From positions 6,319 to 70,318 of the forward strand of contig CALEUL010000011.1 in NCBI GenBank assembly GCA_937921035.1: DNA of 64,000 bases, in the 5' to 3' direction. Positions 8,755 to 14,117 of this stretch are shown here, one piece after another. The notes under the pieces were generated by a model that was not told the origin of the DNA, did no database searches, and was given only the letters and a program-made list of their open reading frames with translations. The number at the start of each line of letters is the position of its first letter. The stretch's first letter is position 1. This stretch comes from an uncultured Porphyromonadaceae bacterium (GTDB lineage: Bacteria; Bacteroidota; Bacteroidia; Bacteroidales; Muribaculaceae). Position numbers and translations under genes: made by a program.

Positions 8755-8964
8755 TTATGCCTGATGCTCGAGAATAAGGAGAATCAGTAGCGCTACGGCG
8801 GTTACGACGATACTGCCGATGCGGCGGATTGCATCGTATTTCTTAACAAACCGGGGATCCTTAAATTTAGGATTCCCCCGGTGCTGTTGCCATATCATAT
8901 ATATGCGCCCTAACGGAAGCATCAACATCCCGGCTACCCAAAGTATAATTACGAACGTTACCAT
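8755..8964 (-). CDS. Small two-helix membrane protein
   Basis: This 69-aa protein has transmembrane segments at about residues 3-22 and 47-66, separated by a basic cytoplasmic loop (QQHRGNPKFKDPRFVKKYD). The composition is that of a real small membrane protein, with positive charges in the loop and a short polar tail. I do not recognise the family. It is convergent to the DUF4249 gene with a 17-nt gap and stands alone. Confidence 0.6.
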   Translation of the reverse strand: MVTFVIILWVAGMLMLPLGRIYMIWQQHRGNPKFKDPRFVKKYDAIRRIGSIVVTAVALLILLILEHQA

Positions 8965-9051
8965 AATTCATTACATTTATATTATAACAGCACATATATG
9001 TCTTTGTTTACTAAACGATTGTAAGAGAGATATAAATTTTATGGGATAAAA

Positions 9052-9083
9052 TTTGGAGGGATGTGGAATTGTGATTAAATTTG
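9052..9083 (+). promoter_or_regulatory. Promoter for a long untranslated leader or small RNA
   Basis: TTTG (9052-9055), a 20-nt spacer and TAAATTTG (9076-9083) are a full match to the Bacteroidota promoter pattern. The first good coding start (9427) lies about 340 nt downstream, so the transcript begins with a long non-coding segment. Confidence 0.6.
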
Positions 9084-9088
9084 CAGCG

Positions 9089-9416
9089 TGGGAAGAAGGC
9101 TGATTCCGCAATCAATTCCATATATTGGAGATGCGGAATACCATAATGCCGGAACCACCATTATCTATTGCTACCCGAATTCTATCAATACATTTTATAG
9201 TAACTGTTATGACACTTCATCCTATTGAAAAGCTCTTTGCTGTAGTCGCCCCGCCGGGCGGCATGTAGATGTTGTGGCATAACGCACATTTGAAACAAGC
9301 AGCACAGACGCTCACCCGACAGCCATCGGAGTGCGCTGTTGTGTACTGTCCGCGTAAGCGGGCCCGAGACCTTTGACATAATGTTCAGGTTGCCCGGAGG
9401 CAGGCCTCCGGTTTAT
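9089..9416 (+). ncRNA. Candidate structured RNA or regulatory 5' leader
   Basis: The 8965-9426 gap holds no convincing gene but has a strong promoter at its left and internal secondary structure. ATTCCGCA (9103-9110) pairs with TGCGGAAT (9132-9139) around a small inner hairpin. A GC-rich hairpin follows near 9250-9265. CCGGAGG/CCTCCGG (9394-9400 and 9405-9411) forms a terminator-like stem followed by TTTATT. The last stem sits about 16 nt before the ATPase start. This could be an independent small RNA of about 325 nt or an attenuating leader for the AAA+ gene. It does not match RNase P, tmRNA or SRP RNA signatures that I can recognise. Confidence 0.4.
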
Positions 9417-9426
9417 TAAAATTCAA

Positions 9427-11361
9427 ATGTATAACTATAAAATGTATATGAATATGAACAACTTAAATTCTGATTTATTATTAACAACAATCCGTACCGA
9501 CGTCTATTGCCCCAGCGAAGATCTTGCCAAAGACTTCCCCGGCGAGAATCATTTCGACGACCGGTCGGATTTCGTGGCCGACCTTTACCAGCAAGGGCTG
9601 GCCATACTTGTTTCCTATATCACCGATCCTCACAAACCGTCGTCCGGCGTCAATCGCCGGCACATCCGCGTTTCGCTTCGCTGCCACCATTCCGGCGAAC
9701 TGCTGTACAGCACAGCAGTAGCCGCAGACATTCCCGAGCCAGGCAGCGCAGGCTTCTTCCGCGTAGATTTTCCTTTCCCATTCGCCACCGCCACGCAGGC
9801 CCAGACATACCGCATAGAGGTGTGCGACGAGGAGTGCAACGCAATACTTGGCGAGAAAATAATTCATGTATGGCGCTCGCGTATATATGGAATATTCATC
9901 GACGAATGGTTTACGTGCAAGGCCGCGTGTGTTCTCCGTCTCGGCAACGAGACATTATACAAGGCTTTGCGCGTCAACGCACCGGATTATGTTCGCGTCC
10001 GCTTTATACTGCGGCTCGCACTGCCCTGCGGTCCGGAGACCTCACCGGAATTCGAGATACGCGTGCATATGCCCGACGGTACGGTGGAGAGCCGCTTCTG
10101 CCGCCCAGTATGGGAGGAGGACGAAATCTACACACTGGAAATACCGCTACATATAACAGCCTCGGGAAAAGGAGTGTGCTATGCGGAGGCGATATGCATG
10201 GACAATCCGTCTGCCGGTTTTGTTTTCAGCACAGACAGCGACGATATCCGCGGGGCATGGGAGGACGATGACATAGAGTGCATGGACGAGTACTCGCTTG
10301 ACGAAGCCGTACGCCGTTTCCACAAACGGGACAGCGCCACCACCGACCAGGAGGGCCAAGAGGAAGCCGAGGCTATTTCCGAGGATGATTTCGACAGACT
10401 TCTGGACGAATTCATCGCCTCGGAGGAGAATTCTGCAACAGCACAGACAACCGAGGACCCGGACACAACAGACGAGGCTGATATGTCTGATCTGTCCGAT
10501 AACTCCGCACTGCCTACCCTCGACAGCCTGACGGGTCTGCGCAGCGTAAAGGAAAAGCTCTCCACGTACCACATGCTTGTGGAATTCAACCGTATGCGGC
10601 GCAACAGCGGTTTACCGACCCTCTCAGTACCCCTCCACGCCATGTTTATGGGCTCGCCCGGCACAGGCAAAACAACCGTAGCGTCGATGATGGGCAAGAT
10701 GCTCGCCAAGGCCGGAATACTGTCCAAAGGGCACGTGGTAGTGCATGAGCGCGCCACCCTGATAGGCACAGTATACGGCAAAGAAGAAGCCAACACGCGC
10801 GAAGCCATCGAGGCTGCGCAGGGCGGCATACTCTTTATCGACGAGGCATATCAGCTTTTCCAGCCCAACGACCCTCGCGACCCGGCCAAGTTCGTGATGG
10901 AGGCCCTGCTGACAGCCCTCGCCGACGAGAGCCGTCGCGACTGGATGCTAATTCTTGCCGGCTATCCCGACGAAATGAAACGCATGTTCGAGATGAATCC
11001 GGGGCTGCGCTCCCGAATCCCGGAATCCAACATCTACATTTTCGATGATTTCTCGGAAAACGAACTGATGGAAATCGCAGAAAACTATCTGGGTAAGAAC
11101 TGCTATACACTGTCGCCGGAAGCACGCGGCGCCCTGTCGGCACGTCTGAAATCCGACTATGCACACCGGGACAGGACCTTCGGTAACGCCCGTCATGTAA
11201 TAAACATGATTCAGACAGACATAATACCCGCGATGGCCGCTCGCGTGATATCGTCGGGGGCGGCCACGGCCTCATCACTCTCCGAGATAGAAGCCAACGA
11301 CATACCACCGTTCACTGTTGCGGCTCACAACGCACGCCGGCGCATAGGCTACACCGCCTGA
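9427..11361 (+). CDS. AAA+ ATPase of the CbbX/SpoVK/EccA type with a large N-terminal extension
   Basis: The C-terminal part (about residues 360-630) is a single AAA+ module with Walker A GSPGTGKT at 409-416, Walker B ILFIDEAY around 468-475 and a sensor/arginine-finger segment GLRSRIP. This places it with CbbX, SpoVK and the type VII secretion ATPase EccA, hexameric remodelling machines. The N-terminal 350 residues are different. They look beta-rich (a two-sheet module about 20-160 and a second about 170-270), followed by an acidic Glu/Asp/Thr-rich linker at about 285-355. I recognise no partner gene, so the substrate is unknown. Several ATGs (9427, 9442, 9448, 9454) are in frame, and the start is uncertain by up to nine residues. 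Confidence 0.8.
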   Translation: MYNYKMYMNMNNLNSDLLLTTIRTDVYCPSEDLAKDFPGENHFDDRSDFVADLYQQGLAILVSYITDPHKPSSGVNRRHIRVSLRCHHSGELLYSTAVAADIPEPGSAGFFRVDFPFPFATATQAQTYRIEVCDEECNAILGEKIIHVWRSRIYGIFIDEWFTCKAACVLRLGNETLYKALRVNAPDYVRVRFILRLALPCGPETSPEFEIRVHMPDGTVESRFCRPVWEEDEIYTLEIPLHITASGKGVCYAEAICMDNPSAGFVFSTDSDDIRGAWEDDDIECMDEYSLDEAVRRFHKRDSATTDQEGQEEAEAISEDDFDRLLDEFIASEENSATAQTTEDPDTTDEADMSDLSDNSALPTLDSLTGLRSVKEKLSTYHMLVEFNRMRRNSGLPTLSVPLHAMFMGSPGTGKTTVASMMGKMLAKAGILSKGHVVVHERATLIGTVYGKEEANTREAIEAAQGGILFIDEAYQLFQPNDPRDPAKFVMEALLTALADESRRDWMLILAGYPDEMKRMFEMNPGLRSRIPESNIYIFDDFSENELMEIAENYLGKNCYTLSPEARGALSARLKSDYAHRDRTFGNARHVINMIQTDIIPAMAARVISSGAATASSLSEIEANDIPPFTVAAHNARRRIGYTA

Positions 11362-11380
11362 TTAAGGGCGAAGCGCCATA

Positions 11381-11411
11381 TTGCATAATTGGGAAATTTG
11401 CTGTAAATTTG
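11381..11411 (+). promoter_or_regulatory. Promoter of the mazG-like/deoC operon
   Basis: TTG (11381-11383), a 20-nt spacer and TAAATTTG (11404-11411) fit the consensus. The ATG at 11418 lies only 6 nt beyond the -7 element, predicting a leaderless or nearly leaderless mRNA. Confidence 0.6.
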
Positions 11412-11417
11412 CCGAGT

Positions 11418-11768
11418 ATGAACAACAGCGGGAACGAACTGACATTGCGCGAGGCGCAGCAGGCCGTGGACAACTGGATCCGCAGCGTGGGCGTGAGGTA
11501 TTTCTCGCCTCTGACAAACATGGCTATCCTTGCCGAGGAAACCGGCGAGGTAGCGCGTGTTATCGCGCGCACCGACGGCGACCAGTCGTCCAAACCCGGC
11601 GAGTGCCTGAACCTTGCCGACGAACTCGCCGATGTTCTTTGGGTTACTATTGCCATCGCCAACCAGCACGGTATAGACCTTACCGACGCTTTCGCCAACA
11701 ATATCGCCAAGAAAAACGTTAGAGACAGCGAAAGACACCGCAACAATCCCAAACTTACAAACAATTAA
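11418..11768 (+). CDS. MazG-like nucleotide pyrophosphohydrolase
   Basis: This 116-aa all-helical protein shows the MazG-type metal-binding pattern: EETGEVAR (the ExxE pair) and, about 40 residues later, DELADVLWVTIAIANQHGIDL. MazG-like enzymes cleave NTPs or dNTPs to the monophosphate and pyrophosphate, usually to clear aberrant nucleotides. The open frame extends to a TTG at 11409, but this falls inside the promoter, so I take the ATG at 11418. The gene lies 18 nt before deoC, a nucleotide-catabolism gene, consistent with a small nucleotide-housekeeping operon. Confidence 0.8.
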   Translation: MNNSGNELTLREAQQAVDNWIRSVGVRYFSPLTNMAILAEETGEVARVIARTDGDQSSKPGECLNLADELADVLWVTIAIANQHGIDLTDAFANNIAKKNVRDSERHRNNPKLTNN

Positions 11769-11786
11769 AAACTAAAACACACAGCT

Positions 11787-12686
11787 ATGGCAGACGCACC
11801 TCAGACCGACAAATACACTCAGGCCATCGCCGCCAGCGCCGTTACCGAAAACGACGCCGAAGTGGCCGAGGCAGTGAAGAAAATCATTGACGAACACTTC
11901 GCCGAAAACAACAACGCAGACGTATACAAATTCCTGTTCAACAGCATAGACCTCACCACCCTTAAGGCAACCGACAGCCCGGAATCTGTTGCACGCTTCA
12001 CCGAAAACGTGAACAGCTTCGAGGAAGAATACGGCGAACTACCCAACGTGGCAGCAATATGCGTATATCCTAACTTCGCCGGAGTAGTACGTGCCGTACT
12101 GGAAGTGAGCGAAGTAAACATCGCATGCGTTTCCGGCGGGTTCCCCTCCAGCCAGACCTTCGAGGAAGTGAAAATTGCCGAGACCTCCCTTGCTGTTGCC
12201 GCCGGCGCCGACGAAATCGACATAGTTCTGAATCTCGGCTATTTCCTCGACGGCGACTACGAATCGGTATGCGACGAAATCACCGAGCAGAAAGAAGCTT
12301 GCCGCAATGGCCGCCTCAAGGTTATCCTGGAGACAGGTGCCCTAAAAACAGCAGCCAATATCAAGAAAGCTTCCGTATTGTCGCTGTATAGCGGCGCCGA
12401 CTTCCTCAAGACATCCACCGGCAAAGAATATCCCGGCGCATCGCTTGAGGCTGCGTACGTAATGGCTCAGTGCATCAAGGAATATTACGAGAAAACCGGC
12501 ACCCGCGTAGGCTTCAAGGCCGCCGGCGGCGTATCTACAGTAGAAGATGCCGTAAAATACTACACCATCATCAAGGAAGTTCTGGGCGATGAATGGCTCA
12601 CCAACCAATACTTCCGCATCGGAGCCTCACGACTGGCCAACACCCTCCTGTCCGCCATCGTGGGCAAAGAGGTAAAGCACTTCTGA
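11787..12686 (+). CDS. deoC: Deoxyribose-phosphate aldolase
   Basis: This 299-aa class I aldolase converts 2-deoxyribose 5-phosphate to glyceraldehyde 3-phosphate and acetaldehyde in deoxynucleoside catabolism. The Schiff-base lysine lies in DFLKTSTGK (Lys at about 208) and the second essential lysine in GFKAAGGV (about 244). CVYPNFAG and EIDIVLNLG also match the family. It is longer than the roughly 220-260 aa bacterial forms because of an N-terminal extension, which is common among the longer DeoC types. It follows the MazG-like gene at 18 nt in the same direction. Confidence 0.93.
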   Translation: MADAPQTDKYTQAIAASAVTENDAEVAEAVKKIIDEHFAENNNADVYKFLFNSIDLTTLKATDSPESVARFTENVNSFEEEYGELPNVAAICVYPNFAGVVRAVLEVSEVNIACVSGGFPSSQTFEEVKIAETSLAVAAGADEIDIVLNLGYFLDGDYESVCDEITEQKEACRNGRLKVILETGALKTAANIKKASVLSLYSGADFLKTSTGKEYPGASLEAAYVMAQCIKEYYEKTGTRVGFKAAGGVSTVEDAVKYYTIIKEVLGDEWLTNQYFRIGASRLANTLLSAIVGKEVKHF

Positions 12687-12699
12687 TATAAAAACTTAT

Positions 12700-12751
12700 G
12701 CGCGTCCCATACCGGCACAGGTATGGAATTCTCAATGCCGGAGGGGCGCGC
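12700..12751 (+). other. Compact element with nested and competing inverted repeats
   Basis: Between deoC and the GYF-domain gene, GCGCGTCC (12700-12707) can pair with GGGCGCGC (12744-12751) with one G-U pair. Inside, CATACC (12708-12713) pairs with GGTATG (12720-12725). An alternative pairing, CCGGCA (12712-12717) with TGCCGG (12736-12741), excludes the first. There is no T-run after it, so it is not a simple terminator. The next ATG is 17 nt downstream. Confidence 0.45.
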
Positions 12752-12768
12752 TCATTCACATTGCAGCA

Positions 12769-13305
12769 ATGAAAGTATGGGTATATCTTGACGGGCGACA
12801 GCAGGGACCTTTCGAAAAAGAACAGCTCCGCGAACTGCCCGGGTTCAACGAAAACACAAAAGTATGGTTCGAGGGACTACCGAAATGGCTCCCCGCAAAC
12901 ACACTCGATGAATTCGCCGGCTACTTCGGCGAAGAAAGCGCAAGTGAACCGAGCCCCGAAAAGACAGATACATGTGCTCCGGACGATATGTCCGACAAAT
13001 CCGGCGCCCGCGAGTTCTTCTCGCGGTATGCACCAGGGCGCAGCTATATGCGCCCGACGTCGACAACCACCCCAGACGAGCCATGCCCGCCCACATACAT
13101 CGGCTTGTCCATAATACTGCTCATCTGCTGCTGCAGCCCATTCAGTATCGGCGCCCTGGCCGCATCCATCTTCGTGTCCTCCTACTACGGACACGGCGAC
13201 ATAAAGAAAGCAAAGAAGGCCTCTGAAATCGCCGCGTGGCTTATAATGATAGCCATAGCCTTAGGCTTCCTGCCCGTAATGTACCTGAGCGCCATATTAG
13301 GCTGA
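12769..13305 (+). CDS. GYF-domain and CD225/dispanin-like membrane protein
   Basis: This 178-aa protein begins with a GYF_2-type domain (about residues 1-52, MKVWVYLDGRQQGPFEKEQL and WFEGLPKW). A low-complexity linker follows, then a C-terminal CD225/dispanin-like membrane unit (about 105-178) with two helices and a Cys cluster (LLICCCSP) ahead of a basic segment (GDIKKAKKASE). In Bacteroidota this architecture is commonly followed by a DUF2752 gene, as here after 1 nt. The function is not established; GYF domains usually bind proline-rich peptides. Confidence 0.75.
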   Translation: MKVWVYLDGRQQGPFEKEQLRELPGFNENTKVWFEGLPKWLPANTLDEFAGYFGEESASEPSPEKTDTCAPDDMSDKSGAREFFSRYAPGRSYMRPTSTTTPDEPCPPTYIGLSIILLICCCSPFSIGALAASIFVSSYYGHGDIKKAKKASEIAAWLIMIAIALGFLPVMYLSAILG

Positions 13306-13306
13306 G

Positions 13307-13693
13307 ATGCCACGCCTACGCACAATACTATCGGCAACCGCCGCCATTGTGGCAGCGGTTGCCGTAATATTTTTAGTAGGCCGATACTACTACCTGCACG
13401 ACCCGGGCTCCGGCGTCGCCCCCAAGTGTCTTTTTAAAATGCTTACAGGCTACGACTGCCCGGGGTGCGGCTCCCAGCGCGCCCTCCACGCCTTTCTGCA
13501 CGGCAACATAGCTGAAGCGTGGCACTACAATCCATTTGTGTTTTTCGCCGTTCCGGCCGCAGCATTCTACATCTTTGCCGAAGCGACACGAAAAAAAAAT
13601 CCGCAGCTGCACCGCGCCGCGACTGCACCGTTATTCATTGTATTGCTGATAGTTGCAGTGATTACATATACCGTGGCAAGAAATTTGTTATAA
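13307..13693 (+). CDS. DUF2752 membrane protein
   Basis: This 128-aa membrane protein has about three hydrophobic segments (about residues 7-25, 75-95 and 105-125). It carries the DUF2752 signature CPGCGSQRALHAFLHG around residues 51-66, a Cys-pair loop followed by Arg and His, and a conserved WHYNPF. It starts 1 nt after the CD225-type gene and is surely co-transcribed with it. The biochemical role of the family is unknown. Confidence 0.8.
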   Translation: MPRLRTILSATAAIVAAVAVIFLVGRYYYLHDPGSGVAPKCLFKMLTGYDCPGCGSQRALHAFLHGNIAEAWHYNPFVFFAVPAAAFYIFAEATRKKNPQLHRAATAPLFIVLLIVAVITYTVARNLL

Positions 13694-13734
13694 AAAACAC
13701 ATGTCGAAAAACAATGTTTTTGAACATTTGTTAT

Positions 13735-13742
13735 TAATTTTG
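13735..13742 (+). promoter_or_regulatory. -7 promoter element of the 26-codon ORF
   Basis: TAATTTTG matches the -7 consensus. No TTTG is found at the usual 19-20 nt upstream, so the -33 part is weak or divergent. The small ORF begins 69 nt downstream. Confidence 0.45.
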
Positions 13743-13811
13743 TAGCGAAGATTGTCAAACGCGCCGTCGGAGATATAAAAAACACGGCAGCGCATATGTT
13801 TCACTAAAACT

Positions 13812-13892
13812 ATGGATATGAAAGATTTGATTAAGACAATCGCCCGCTGGTACTTTACCGCGGCATCCGAAATCTACCGTAAAGATTTCTAA
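13812..13892 (+). CDS. Predicted 26-aa small protein
   Basis: A short frame starts at ATG 13812 (second ATG at 13818) and encodes MDMKDLIKTIARWYFTAAS followed by EIYRKDF and TAA. The product would be a single amphipathic helix with basic and aromatic residues. It sits alone between its own -7 element (13735-13742) and a strong intrinsic terminator (13915-13942), making a complete small transcription unit. I do not recognise the protein. It may be a genuine small membrane-associated peptide, or the unit may be a small RNA that happens to contain a frame. Confidence 0.45.
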   Translation: MDMKDLIKTIARWYFTAASEIYRKDF

Positions 13893-13914
13893 CCTAACAA
13901 AACGTTCAACAACC

Positions 13915-13942
13915 CGGCAGCGCCTCCCGCTGTCGTTTTTTT
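13915..13942 (+). terminator. Rho-independent terminator of the small transcription unit
   Basis: CGGCAGCG (13915-13922) and CGCTGTCG (13928-13935) form an 8-bp stem with one G-U pair and a 5-nt loop, followed directly by seven T. Confidence 0.8.
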
Positions 13943-13976
13943 GTTTTTATATACCTGCTTCTTATATGTCTACTAA

Positions 13977-14034
13977 AATAAGGTATATCCGCAGGCAAAA
14001 TGTACTAAATTATCGCACAAATAAGGTATTTCCG
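13977..14034 (+). repeat. Pair of direct repeats upstream of the TonB receptor operon (candidate operator)
   Basis: A 15-nt motif, AATAAGGTATATCCG (13977-13991), recurs with one mismatch as AATAAGGTATTTCCG at 14020-14034, 43 nt apart start to start (about four helical turns). A shorter TACTAAA also occurs twice (13971, 14003). The second copy ends 17 nt before the -7 element at 14052, a position suited to a regulator binding over the -33 region. Confidence 0.5.
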
Positions 14035-14051
14035 GCGGTTTCAATTTTTTA

Positions 14052-14059
14052 TAATTTTG
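14052..14059 (+). promoter_or_regulatory. -7 promoter element of the TonB-DUF4876-DUF6850 operon
   Basis: TAATTTTG fits the -7 consensus. The expected -33 position (about 14028-14032) reads ATTTC, a weak match inside the second direct repeat, which suggests activator or repressor control. Confidence 0.5.
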
Positions 14060-14117
14060 CAGCGCAAAAAAACCATAACAACATGAGCGGAAGCACACCG
14101 CAATTAAGAAACATAGT

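Noticed and set aside
9185..9379. 64-codon minus-strand frame in the intergenic gap
   Set aside because: The protein is Cys/Arg/His-rich without a plausible start region, and the segment fits better as an untranslated structured RNA on the plus strand.
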